DNA of 64,000 nt, taken from contig CM043945.1 in the NCBI GenBank assembly GCA_014529385.2, positions 143,228,741 to 143,292,740 of the forward strand, given 5' to 3'. The notes under the pieces were generated by a model that ran no database searches, had not been told where the DNA came from, and was given only the letters and a program-made list of their open reading frames with translations. Below, one piece after another: positions 23,331 to 33,955 of this stretch. The stretch is from Adiantum capillus-veneris (taxonomy: Eukaryota; Streptophyta; Polypodiopsida; Polypodiales; Pteridaceae). Numbering within the stretch: the first letter of the stretch is position 1; each line of letters opens with the position of its first letter. Made by a program: the position numbers and the translations under genes.

Positions 23331-23800
23331 TCGGATGTCATTTTTCATGTACATGTAGATGCTTTAGGACTGGCGATGGGAGCAATATTGGCTCAGCCAG
23401 AAGGTAGAACTGATTATCCATTTTATTTTGCCAGTCGAAGATTCAGTCAGGCTAAACAAGGGTATACCACTACTGAAAGAGAAGCCTTAAGAATGGTTTT
23501 CAGTGCTACCAAATTTAGACACTATTTGTTGGCTATTTCCATTTTATGTGGATCATCATGTATCATTATTTTTTATCAATAAAGTCATTATTCAAGGCAG
23601 ACTGATAAGATGGATGATGTTCTTGATGGAATTTGAGTTTTACATTTTTCATAAGCCTGGTAAAACCCATTGTGGTGCTAATTTCTTGTCCAGAAGTACG
23701 AATGGAGCATCTTTGAGAGATGAGCCAGTGGATGCAGAACTATTTCAGATAACAGCTGAAGAAACAACTGATCCAGAGTGGTATGATGTATATTAGTTTC
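23325..23800 (+). pseudogene. C1 RNase H block
   Basis: This is the gypsy RNase H, with the opening VIFHVHVDALGLAMGAIL giving the first catalytic Asp, then FYFASRRFSQAKQGYTTTEREAL giving the catalytic Glu region, and KFRHYLLA. A connector follows with KPGKTHCGANFLSR, typical of the RNase H to integrase junction. It is part of the broken C1 polyprotein. Confidence 0.85.
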
Positions 23801-23989
23801 TTTCTTAAGGGAGAATTTCCAGACAACTGGACGCAGAATTAGAAGAAAATGCTGATTATTAAGAGTCTGAAGTTCACTATCATTGGCGGATCACTTTACA
23901 GACTAGGAATAGATGGAGTTCTTAGAAGATGTGTACCTATGGAAGGCAGAATGAAAGTAATTTCATAGGCACATAATGGGGATTCTAGA

Positions 23990-24917
23990 GGACATTTTTA
24001 TTGATATCACTACAAGAAAATTTTGCAGGCAGGTTTGTGGTGGCAAACTTTAATAGTTAGAGGCTTTTGTAAAACATGTGATATGTGTCAGAGGATGGGC
24101 AGACCCACAGCAACAGACATGACTCCTCTAACTCCAGTTCAGCCACTAGGAGTGTTTATGAAATGGGGTATGGATTTTATGGGTCCATTCAAGAAAATCA
24201 CTCCTAGGAAGAATAGGTATATATTGATGGCTACTTGCTATGTCACCAAATGGGTGGAAGCTAAAGCTCTTCCTGACAACACTACAAAGTCCACTATTGT
24301 GTTGTTATTTGAAATTATCATATGCCGTTATGGATGTTCTATGGAGATTGTATCTGATCAAGGAACACACTTCATAAATGATATTATGGACATTTTAATG
24401 GGAATGCTCTCAGTAAAGGATCGGAATCAACACCATATTATCCTTGGCGCAATGGGCAAGCAGAGGGCAGTAACAAAACTGTCAAGACCTTTCTCGCTAA
24501 GATTGTGCAGAAGGAGCCACACCAGTGGGATTTGAAACTCCAGAATGCTCTCTGGGCATATAGAACAGCCTATAAGGTCACCACTGGACTAACACCATTT
24601 TAAATGGTGATGGCACTGAAGCTGTTGTGCCTATGGAGTTTGTAATTCCCAGTCTTAGGATGGCAGTGAAGTATGGATTGGATTTTAATCACAATCTGAA
24701 ACAGAGACTGGAGGAGTTAATACAGGTGGATGAGTTAAGTCAACATGCTATGCTGGAACAGGAAATTGTTCAGCAAAGACGAAAACAATGGCATGATCGA
24801 AGAATTAAAGTTATGAAATTTCAGGAGGGAGATTTGGTTCTGCTGTATCAATCAAAACTGGGTCCTAAGAAACCAAACTTAAAGATAGCTTGGGCTGGTC
24901 CACATGAAGTTGATTAG
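23990..24917 (+). pseudogene. C1 integrase block
   Basis: Integrase on the plus strand starts with the end of a His2Cys2 zinc site (CDMCQRMGRP, near 24078-24110). The core has WGMDFMGP and YVTKWVEAKALPDN, with the second Asp in IVSDQGTHFIND, followed by the glutamate region and LNHNLKQ-type C-terminal helices. A GPHEVD end near 24895-24917 resembles the GPY/F module that closes gypsy integrases. Beyond it lies the accessory region. Confidence 0.85.
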
Positions 24918-25273
24918 GCATTTTTCAATGGCAGAGTAAGATTGAAATATTTCTTTGGATTACTATTGCCAGGCATTTGTAATGGGGCCAAAATCAAGCT
25001 ATACTATTCCAATGTGACAAAGAGATTTCCAGGGATGAGGAGACTAGTATTTTGGGAGCTGAAAATTAGGAAAATTCAGAATCAGTTATTCTAAGCCTGT
25101 TTCATGTATAGCCAGTACCAGAGCCAGTCAAAGAGGTAGCTCAAGGGTCAGAAAAGTCCCAGTACCACAAAACTGTGTCAGTAGTAGCAGAATTTGTGAA
25201 GTGCCAGCACTAGTATCAATTTTTATGGGGAAAAGGACCAGTTGGACCATCAGTAGTAATCATTTCAAGGAAC

Positions 25274-28200
25274 ATGGAGAGTATTAGCCAATGCATGTAT
25301 GCCACATCATTTGTGGTGCAGAGGACTCTAGGAACGATAAGTAGTGGATCTTTTATGGCGCAAACGCGTATAACAGTAAGGGGAGTAAGCATTTTTCCTC
25401 ATAAATCTCTTGCGCGACAGTTGTCTGCTGCCACACATTCGCCATCACCAAGCTCCGAAGCCTCGTCACTACAACCACGGACTTCTTCATCTGAAGCAAC
25501 AGTCCAATTGCTGTTTGTCTCTACCCCACACACCTGGATACGGATTTGAATATTCAGGTAAGTCTTCTTCTTCTTCCGCAGAGGCATTGTCTTCACCTTG
25601 TATGGGCCGAAGAAAAATGTCAGATAAGATGCAAGACACTATAGAAGAAATCCAAGCACTTATCACCTCTATCAAAGCCCCCCTACCACTCATTCCCCAT
25701 AGTAAGATACAGCAGTATGTGTTTATTGAGCAAGTGGAAGCGTTGCTACGACTGTGGATTTGCATGTGGTGGTGCAAGCCACAAGAATAGAGTTTGATAC
25801 AGCCATCATTAGGCAAGTTCTGGATTCCTTCAATGCTGATGAAGGCAGTGCTATGGTGTATGGAATGAAAGTGTCAGCAACTCCGAACAACATTGCTTAT
25901 GCTTTCAAGATTCCAAATGAGCCGAAGCCGGCTGTAGCAACTGCGGAGCAGATAAGTGCAGCCCTGAAGGAAGATGACATAGCCAAGGAGAAACGTAAGG
26001 CCAGTGCGCAAGGAGTTCCAGTAGTTGGTATGGACATTCCCATTGCTTACCGATTTGTGGCTGAAGCTGTGAGTCTGAAGAACAACGGCACATATGTTTT
26101 AGAAAAGTTGTTTGCTATGTTACTGGCAAAGAGATTGGATGCCAAGGGTTCAATCAACCTATATCATATTCTGTCTCATAATGTGCTTCAGCAGACCACC
26201 AAGCTAAAGTCTCAGACTATTTTTAAAGCCTGGTATGTCTGGAAGTTTCTCTACTGGGCAACTTCCCCAGATGCTCATCATCAAGTACGGATGGTGTGGA
26301 GTCAGAAACCCATCCCAACAACTAACAATATTGACTTATCCTCTAGTGAAGAAACCCTAGGCACTTAGTTGGCTCTTACTGGTCAGAAGAGAAAGATCAC
26401 GCAGGAGGAAGCTGACAGCTCTAAGAGACCAAAAACTACATTGGCTAAGAGCAGTGTTCTCTTAAAGCAGCTAGAAAGGTAGGTCAAAACTGTGTCTACT
26501 GAAAAATCTCCAGCATACCAGACTTCAGTTGGTCAGACAAACCAACCTCCAGTGAAGGCTACTATTGGGACTAGGCAACAAACTGAGCAGAGTTCACCAA
26601 TCATCGATGCTGGAAAAGACCAGCCTGACAAGACTAGTGCTCAACAGTTGGCAACCCACACTAATAAGGGAAAAGGTCCAATGCCTGCTAGTCCACTCGG
26701 TAATTCTAGTATCCCTTTCAGTGATATGGCTTTGGCCTTAACCAAGAAGGACAGATTACAATAGCTATAGAGTCATCCTCTCAAAGGATGATTAATCCTA
26801 CACAAACCTGCTTATACTACACTACCATGTATGGCTCCTGCTACAGTTTATGAGCCAGTTGCCTTTGACCCAGCAAGGATCAACGATGGTTTCTCAATGT
26901 TAATCCAATCATCATGGAATACGATTGTCCATGCCTTGGGACAAATGATGGATGCCTCAGCGTCCACTGATGAACTGACCAAGTTACAACTTGAACTGAG
27001 GAATAGTGAGCAGCAAGTTGAGAAGTTAAAAGAAGATATAGGGTCACAATCCTTGAGGCATAGTGTTCATGGAAATCATTTAGCCAAGACAATTCAGACG
27101 CTGGAAAGTAAGCTGACAAAGATTGAGTTTGAGATGAGACAGTTGAGAGAAGAAAAGGCGGAGGCTGAGAGAGTTGCTGACAGATTTGAAACTATGCTAA
27201 GGATGAAGAGAGTTGACTTCAACTCATTACTAACCAGCCACACTACATTGAAAGCCTCTTTAACAGAAAGATCCATATATAATAATTTGGCTGATATTTT
27301 GAATCCAGATGGCAATGCAATCTTCAATATGGATAATCTGAGGGCGCTCATGGAAACCATGCATAGTGATTTGCAGGATAAAATTTCTGAGTATAACAGT
27401 GCTTTGGCAAATCAAGCCATTATGGACTATTTTGAGAAGCAGAATGACCTTGATGAGGATTTTGAGAAGCAGAAGAGAAGGATGAAGAGGAGGAGGATGA
27501 ACCAGCAGATAGGCACAATGATGATAATGACTCTCCTCCATCTCCACCTTCAGGATCTGGTGCTGGTGGATCAACTGCCCCACAGGGGGCAGTCAACCTA
27601 ACATGGACCAACCAGACTAGTATAAGGGTCAGCAGTTGGGAGATCAAGGAACTGAAAATCAACAAATAGGCAACACTGAAGACTCCCCAGTACACCAGTC
27701 ACACAATACGTGCAAATTTGAAAGGGAAAGCTAAAGTTGTGACTGAAACTCTGGAAGGTGATGAGCAACATTCACTATAGCTCATCCCACTGAACAAAAG
27801 GCTAAGACATCAGCAAGCTCCAATAACCAGGATGTATTTGGAGGATGATGTTCTTCTTTCTGATTTGGAATGTTTTCAGAGACTATATGTAGGTGCCAGA
27901 GAAATGGTCCAGCATTGGAAATTAGTCGCCTTCCATGATCAGGAAGTGTACCAACTGCCTGAGCATCCTAGCCGAATTCAGTTGCTAGAGAGAGTACCTG
28001 AATGGGTACTAACCTCTAATGATAAGCAAGTCAATGCACACTGGCAGTAGTAGTCTACTGCAGACTGTCATTCCTTAGCCATTGAATTAGAGCTCTTACT
28101 TGGGAATAGGCCCACATACAAGTGTATGAGAGAGGTCAAAAATCAATTGAAAGAAGTCCTACTGCAAATGCAGATTTCTAGAGGAGTTCTAGACCAGAGG

Positions 28201-28714
28201 GTACAAGCTATGATTGAAGATCAAGCTTCCAACAGTAAGGGACCACAAACTCAAATGATAGTAGGGGCACATGAGACGGCTCTCCGAAGTTTGCTCTAGC
28301 TGGTTAGAGTCACTAGGAAGATGATGTAGCAAGAGAACCAGACTGTTTTAAATTTTTTAGTATTTGTCCTTGATTCCTCAGTTCTCCTGTATGCCTTACC
28401 TGCTGGAGAGACTGAGCTACCCATATTTTTTTCAGCTTTGTATCCTCAACATCCAGAACCAATGGATCGGCTTACATATTATAACATCACTGATGATCTT
28501 CAACACTGTAGAATGGAAAACCTGGCAGTTGTTGATCAACGATGCTCTCCAGTTAAATGATGTTCTTGAACTGAAAGATAAAATGCAGAGGATCAAGCTT
28601 TGTATGGGGCAATGGAAAATCCAGCTTAAAGGGCTCACCAAGATCACAAATCAGCTTCTGCAACTTAATGTGGAGTCCTCTAAGATTCCTAAAAAGGATA
28701 TTACGACTAAAATA
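25274..28714 (+). pseudogene. C1 accessory coding region downstream of integrase, first part
   Basis: This long plus-strand coding-like region has no retroviral enzyme motif. Visible parts in order are: a Ser/Pro-rich start (25274-25560); a globular block (25590-26340) with KMQDTIEEIQALI, RIEFDTAIIRQVLDSFNADEG and AMLLAKRLDAKGSINLYHILSHN; a Gln/Thr/Lys-rich linker (26460-26760); a long heptad-type coiled coil (about 26960-27240); a Glu/Asp-rich stretch (27440-27520); and a second globular block (27820-28714). The same blocks appear in C2 with mostly conservative differences. The function is unknown. Faint likeness to the plant transposon protein domain carried by Athila-type ORFs is only an impression. 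It is broken in several places and hosts element D. Confidence 0.7.
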
Positions 28715-28860
28715 TGTAAGAACTTGGGTGACTAGACTTGGGATCCTCCTCCCAACCTCCCAATATAAAGGCAGGCTCCTAGCCTCTTGCCCTTGTCCAT
28801 ACTGCCTAGCCTGGCCCTTGGCCCAGTCTGTGACTCCCTGGCCTTGCCCTTGTCTTGACA
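28715..28860 (-). repeat. D 3' LTR (146 bp)
   Basis: It runs TGTAAGAACTTGGG to GTCTTGACA. Immediately inside (28861-28876) the element strand reads CTTAAGGGGGGAGTAA, a clear polypurine tract. Confidence 0.9.
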
Positions 28861-28879
28861 TTACTCCCCCCTTAAGGAA

Positions 28880-29060
28880 GAGTTTTCGTCCTTGAAAAAA
28901 AAAGTGGGAAACTTCTTCTGAAGGGCACTAATGTTTTCCCAAGTGGCACCCTCCTCAGGTCGATCTTTCCACTTTGTTTTAAGCTTGTCGACGTACATGA
29001 TGACGCGTACGTAAATCATGATAGTCAAGAATTTGTTCAGGTTCATGCGGTAGGGTAGGA
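28880..29060 (-). pseudogene. D chromodomain
   Basis: On the minus strand the peptide TKWKDRPEEGATWENISALQ, followed by KFPTFFFKDE, is the C-terminal half of a chromodomain. The W-K and E-A-T-W-E positions are those that pack the histone-tail groove. In chromoviruses this domain follows integrase and steers insertion to marked chromatin. The position, just before the purine tract and the 3' LTR, is as expected. Confidence 0.85.
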
Positions 29061-29279
29061 GGTTCAACAAAATTGACCAGAATATGTTGGTCAATTACAT
29101 TGTCATCCTTATGTAATCGCTTACGTAAACGGATTATATGAAACACCGGATGGATACGAGAATGTGTAGGTAGCGATAGTTTGTAGGCATGATCACCAAC
29201 TTGCTTGAGTATTTTGAAAGGCCCATAATATCTTGGAGATAATTTAGGTGTTGTCCCACTTTTAGACTTTTTGAATGTT

Positions 29280-30320
29280 TTGGCACACGTAAAAATACTT
29301 CCCCCCCTTCCTCAAAAGTAACTTACCGACGTTTCTCATCAATGTACTTCTTATACCGATCCTGCGCTTGTCGGACTTTGACGAGCGAGTTTCAGCATAT
29401 CCATATGGTCTTGGAGAAAATCCTTAACCCGTTGGAGTTTTTCAGTTGCCAACCCCACCGTAACAGGTGACCTAGGTTGAAAACCATACATGAGCATGAA
29501 AGGACTAAATCCAGTCGTGACATGTTTAGCATTGTTGTAAGCAAACTCAAGAAGAGGTAGATATTCTTCCTAGTCTATTTGTTTCCTGCTATCGTATGCG
29601 CGTAGCATATCCTCTAGCACTTGGTTGACTTGTTCAATCTGACCATCCGTTTCTAGATGATCGGTCGTACTGATGTTGAGATGTGTACCTAATCATTTAA
29701 ACACAGCTCTCCAAAAATGACTGTTAAACTTGGGATCACGATCACTCACAATGCTACTTGGCAAGCCATACAACTTGTATAGATTGTCCACAATTAACTT
29801 GGCTAATTCTGGAGTCTTAATCGCTGATTTGGTTGAATAAACTTACATAGTTTAGTCAACCGGTCTATGACCACCCATACCGAGTCATGACCTCGTACAG
29901 TGGTTGGTAAACCCACAATAAAATCCATAGAGATGCTTTCCCATTTCCCATTGGGAATCTCCAAAGGATGTAAGATTCCTCCTGCTTTCAGGCGCTCTGC
30001 TTTGTTAACTTGACATTTTTGGCAATCAAGACATAATCTTGAACAAAGCCATGTAAACCTGGCCAGTAAACTATCGTCGTACGAGAGCATAAGTTTTTTT
30101 AATACCCGGGTGCCCTGCACATGGACTGTCATGACATTCATAAAGAATTTGGCACCGAATGTCTGTGTCCATCGGTACACAAACTCTCCCCTTATGGAGT
30201 AGGTACCCATTGTCAATAGTAAAATTCTTCCATCGCTGTAGTTCATCACTTGATAGAGGAGAATTGTGTGTGGTGGTTAACGATACACTACCAACATTGG
30301 ACTGAGAAGGATCCCTCATT
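29280..30320 (-). pseudogene. D integrase block
   Basis: On the minus strand the integrase starts with LLHKGRVCVP and the His2Cys2 zinc-binding domain (H-x-x-P-C-A-G-H-P-G, then CQKCQVNK). The core opens with SISMDFIVGLP and VWVVIDRLTKLCKFI. The C-terminal part continues toward the chromodomain. The arrangement is standard for chromoviruses; it is a broken fossil. Confidence 0.85.
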
Positions 30321-30930
30321 TACACATGGCTCCACACTTTGGCATATGCGTCATCCTGCTCATATTTGCCCTTTGAAGAATCCAAAAATTCATTGCGAAG
30401 TTCCGTGAACAAGAGAGAATTGATCTCAGGCATACGACTAAGAGCGTCAGCCACCATATTGTATTGTCCTTTACAATACCGGAGCTTTGCGTCATATTCC
30501 TGAAGAATCTCAGCCCACCTGGCTTTTTGACCCTTCAAGTCGATTTATTGTGTAAACCATTTAATGCTTTCATGGTCAAACACAATCTCAATTTGAGCGC
30601 CATACAAATAATGTCTCCATGTTTTCAAGGCAGACATTATTGCATAGAGTTCACGTTCATAAGCAGAATAATTCTGCTGTGTTGAATCAAGCTTCTTGCT
30701 TTCAAATGCAATTGGCCGCCCTTCTTCTAGTATCCGTTTCCAAAATGAATGGTTTCAAAGGATCTACAATAGCTAGAATTGGAGTTGTAGCTAATGCATC
30801 CTTGAGCGTATCAAAACTATGCTGCTGAGTGGGTCCCCACTGAAAGGTCTTGCCTTTGCCTTTCAGTTGGTCCGTCATGGGAATAGCAATGTTAGCATAG
30901 TTTTTAATGAACCTTCGATAAAAACTTGCA
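30320..30930 (-). pseudogene. D RNase H block
   Basis: The minus-strand coding holds the gypsy RNase H and connector. Near 30470-30540 it reads RWAEILQEYDAKLRYCKGQYN and VADALSR, the standard junction to integrase. The catalytic part lies at about 30540-30900. It is a fossil. Confidence 0.78.
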
Positions 30931-30934
30931 AATC

Positions 30935-31615
30935 CTAAAAAAAATGTAACTCTTCCAAATTTTTAGGAGAAGGCCACCGTTGAATGGTATCCACTTCGGA
31001 TTGATCCATGCGTAGCCTAGTAGTTGAAATAACATGCCCAAGATAGCAAATTTCCTCCTTCAAAAAATCACACTTAGATTCCTTGGCATATAATTGATTT
31101 GTTCGTAACAATTCAAGCACCTGCCTCAGATATTGTAAGTGTTCTTCCGCAGAAGCACTGTATACTAGAATGTCATCGAGAAAAACGATGAAAACTTTGC
31201 CCAAGTACGGTTTCAAGACACTATCTATAAGTGTCATGAATGTTGCGGGCACATTCGTTAACACAAAAGGCATAACCAAAAACTCATAGTGTACAAACCT
31301 TGTTCGGAATGCAGTTTTGGGTATATCAGCAAGTCGAATATGTACTTGATGATAACCCGACCGCAAGTCTATTTTCGTAAAAATATGAGCATGAGTTAGC
31401 TTGTCGAACAACTCATCCACGCGTGGTAATGGGTATTTGTTCTTAACAGTAATCGCATTTAAACCACGGTAGTCTACGCACATGCACATACTACCATCTT
31501 TTTTCTTCACTAATAGGATAGGAGAAGCCCATGGTGAAGAACTGGGTTGGATAAACCCTCTGCTAAGGTAGTTAGCAAGCTGACGTTCCACCTCAGCAGC
31601 TTCAGAGTAGCTCAT
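30935..31615 (-). pseudogene. D reverse transcriptase block
   Basis: This is a gypsy reverse transcriptase of chromovirus type: QLANYLSRGFIQPSSSPWASP, VKKKDGSMCMCVDYRGLN, KIDLRSGYHQVHI, KTAFRTRFVHYEFLVMPF, the FLDDILVYS metal-binding box near 31160-31190, and LGHVIST. The wording KIDLRSGYHQ is characteristic of chromoviruses and separates D from C and G, which have SGYNQ. Confidence 0.92.
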
Positions 31616-31632
31616 GCTTTAGGGTGGTTTAC

Positions 31633-32294
31633 TTATTGGTTTACTGCCTGCGACCACATCGATGCTATGTTGCACCGATCATGTGGGCGGTAATCTTGAT
31701 GGCAAATCATTAGGAAAAACATCGTGAATTCCTTTAATAAATTTTTTAAAGCACTAGCAACCTTTGCTTGTTGAGAAGTAGCCGTTAGTGGAAGAGATGA
31801 GAGAGAAGCATGCGGCGTTGAGGAATATTCACGAGATTCAATATTGGAAAGAAAATGAGACAATGAGTAACACAAGAAAACTTGATCTATTTCATTATTA
31901 AAAATGAGTTGCATAAGCTCATTTGTACATATCAGTGGTGAGGAAGGCACATCCTTCTCTCCTAACAACAACACAGGTGCGCCATGGGATTCAAACATCA
32001 AGCTGTTGTGCTCATAGCTACGCTTCAGTGATGGCCCTAGGCTATGCAACCATTTCCTACCAAGTACCACATCTGCCCTCTCCATGTCATAACTTGAAAA
32101 TCCAAGGATGTGGAGTAGCCTTGTATTTCCAACGGCACAACTCGGACTTGAGTATCCCAGATTTCGGCATCATAATCATTCATCATTGCTACCTTGTAGT
32201 GGTGGGAACTCAGAGTTTGAGGCAATTTGAGTTTTTTCACCAATGCATAATTAATGAAATTGTGACTAGCACTGTCATCTACTAAGATGTGCAC
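31633..32294 (-). pseudogene. D protease block
   Basis: The minus-strand retropepsin-like domain opens HILVDDSASHNFI near 32250-32290, the chromovirus protease active-site region. MERADVVLGRKWLHSLGP follows near 32040-32085, the conserved hydrophobic-L-G-x-x-W-L end of the fold. A linker to reverse transcriptase follows. Confidence 0.85.
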
Positions 32295-32576
32295 CTTGTG
32301 CCTTGCAGAGATCCATGCATACGCACTAACTCATGTGGTTTGAAGGTCTGTTGCCACATGGAAGCTGTGATACATCATTCATGCACCACCTCGGTGTGTG
32401 TTACTTCCACCGTAGAGAATCGTGAGGAAGACTCAAGAGGCAGCAGTTGCACCGTGTGCACTGCTTTCTCCTCTCATCGAGATTGCTGTGGAGAGAGTCA
32501 CGCCTTCATGCACATGCAAGAAAAGCTCTAAAGAGGTGTGGCTATCCACGCCTTTGTGTCCCAAAAAGTAACTTGG

Positions 32577-32588
32577 CTCTTGATACCA
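32577..32588 (-). promoter_or_regulatory. D primer-binding site
   Basis: On the minus strand it reads TGGTATCAAGAG, one base inside the 5' LTR. It is similar to the initiator tRNA-Met complement used by chromoviruses. Confidence 0.8.
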
Positions 32589-32589
32589 A

Positions 32590-32740
32590 TGTAAGAACTT
32601 GGGTGACTAGACTTAGGATCCTCCTCCCAATATAAAGGCAGGCTCCTAGCCTCTTGCCCTAGATGGATCCCCTTGTCCACACTGCCTAGCCTGGGCCTTG
32701 GCCCAATCCGTGACTCCTTGGCCTTGCCCTTGTCCTGACA
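32590..32740 (-). repeat. D 5' LTR (151 bp)
   Basis: It runs TGTAAGAACTTGGG to GTCCTGACA and matches the 3' copy apart from short indels and about seven substitutions. The element strand has a TATA-like TTTATATTG. Confidence 0.9.
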
Positions 32741-33090
32741 AACTAGGTCTGGGACCACAATACAGAGAAATGGCTGAGATACTCTTTGAAGTTAGGATTA
32801 AAACAAATCAGCCTCTCCTAGAAGGATGGATCCACACAGCTTCGCATTGTCATAAATTGTCCAGAGCTCGTCTGACAAAGGGTAAACACACGCTCTATGA
32901 TCCTGACACCAAAACCTATCATCTTCTCACGCCCTATGAAATTGAGATGACCACAGAAAGGCGGGATCAGCTTGAGCAGGAGGTCATTTACAGACTTATC
33001 CAGAAGGACAATGCTGAGACTGGAACTTCTGAGACACCAACACGGACAAAGGGCAAGAGGAAGCGGGTTCAGTGGAAGGATACTGGGTAG
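32741..33090 (+). pseudogene. C1 accessory coding region, final part
   Basis: The accessory region of C1 resumes after D. It reads GPQYREMAEILFEVRIKTNQ, then a basic stretch, and ends KGKRKRVQWKDTG at 33090. The C2 copy ends with the same residues at 50852. The terminal KGKRKR is a plausible nuclear-localisation-type basic cluster (inference). The stretch 33091-33415 is non-coding up to the 3' LTR. Confidence 0.75.
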
Positions 33091-33397
33091 TTCCATCTCA
33101 GAATCAGATGGTGGATTTTCCCAGTGAGGTGCTGGAATTTATTCGGCTAGACACCCTTGGAATTACAATTATAGGGGTGTCAAGCACTCAACAAGCATGA
33201 AATATGGCATAAAGCTAGCAATACCAGTAGAGCTAGCAGCTTCAGAGTGGTACTATCACGAGGAACATCGGCCAACTCACGAAACAAACAAATGGGTTTA
33301 GGGTTTGGCACTCAACCAAAAACCCAAACGAATTCCTCAACACCATTTCAGGATCAGGCGGTGGATTTTTTAAAATTTTTGGAGTTATACCAAAATT

Positions 33398-33415
33398 CAA
33401 GAAAGGAGGGAAGGA
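33398..33415 (+). promoter_or_regulatory. C1 polypurine tract
   Basis: The purine-rich run AAGAAAGGAGGGAAGGA lies directly before the 3' LTR. C2 has the equivalent at 51186-51203. Confidence 0.8.
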
Positions 33416-33921
33416 TGTAGAAGGCGAAGACGGTTCCAACTGGCGAAAACTATTTCCTAGAAGCCGGGCAGTGGATTGGTCACACAACAGTAATTACCAC
33501 GTCAGTTACTATAGTAACTTCTAGAGGGTATAAATAGACCCATTACTTTGTAATCGGGTTGCTAGTCTTTTGACTTCTTACTTCTTAGTTCTCTTGGTAT
33601 TAGCCTTCTAAGCAGTTCTTGAGCTACAATCTCTTTGCCTGTAACTCTACTTTGTAATCATTACTACTGTAGTCAATTGAGCTTCAGTTAGTTATACCTT
33701 GTACTGGTTATTCATAAACTATGAATCTGAATCTAAAACTGTAAACGCTTTTCTAGTCATCCAGTCCACTTCTCATTTCATGTATACTATTTCAGTTCAA
33801 TTAACTATTCAATCCAGTTTCCACCTTCTATTCCAATTTCTCTGACTGAACTGCCGACTTACCAGTAGCTGTAAGTTCTAACACTGGAATCAGCTATTTG
33901 AAGAGATCAACTCCAATTCCA
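33416..33921 (+). repeat. C1 3' LTR (506 bp)
   Basis: It runs TGTAGAAGGCGAAGAC to CTCCAATTCCA. It is followed by ACATA, the right copy of the target duplication. TATA box at 33529-33536. Confidence 0.93.
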
Positions 33922-33955
33922 ACATAGCCTTCAAATAAGCTTAATTTGTATTCCT

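Larger units (their letters stand above)
28715..32740 (-). mobile_element. Chromodomain gypsy element D, nested in C1
   Basis: This Ty3/gypsy element on the minus strand is 4026 bp with short LTRs (28715-28860, 32590-32740). Flanks AAATA (28710-28714) and AACTA (32741-32745) form a 5-bp target duplication differing by one base, and the joined site matches the uninterrupted sequence in C2 near 50500. Present are the primer-binding site, protease, reverse transcriptase, RNase H, integrase and a chromodomain, which places D among the chromoviruses. The short LTRs point to a Reina-like type (inference). No gag could be recognised, so it probably depended on other copies. Coding is broken in several places. 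LTRs differ at about 7 of 137 aligned positions. Confidence 0.9.
13621..33921 (+). mobile_element. Gypsy element C1 with two nested guests
   Basis: This Ty3/gypsy retrotransposon on the plus strand has two 506-bp LTRs (13621-14126, 33416-33921) and a 5-bp target duplication ACATA (13616-13620, 33922-33926). Without its guests B3 (14231-19408) and D (28715-32740) it is about 11 kb. In order it holds a short leader, gag with zinc knuckles, protease, reverse transcriptase, RNase H and integrase (to about 24917). A long accessory coding region follows to 33090, then a purine tract next to the 3' LTR. I count about 40 differences between the LTRs (about 8 percent). The coding part is broken in many places. 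The lineage is not certain; the reverse transcriptase wording (GYSGYNQ, MPFGLCNAP) is of the non-chromodomain plant type. Confidence 0.93.

Noticed and set aside
32741-33090. An independent host gene between D and the C1 3' LTR
   Set aside because: The same sequence continues the accessory region and recurs at the same place in C2, so it belongs to family C.
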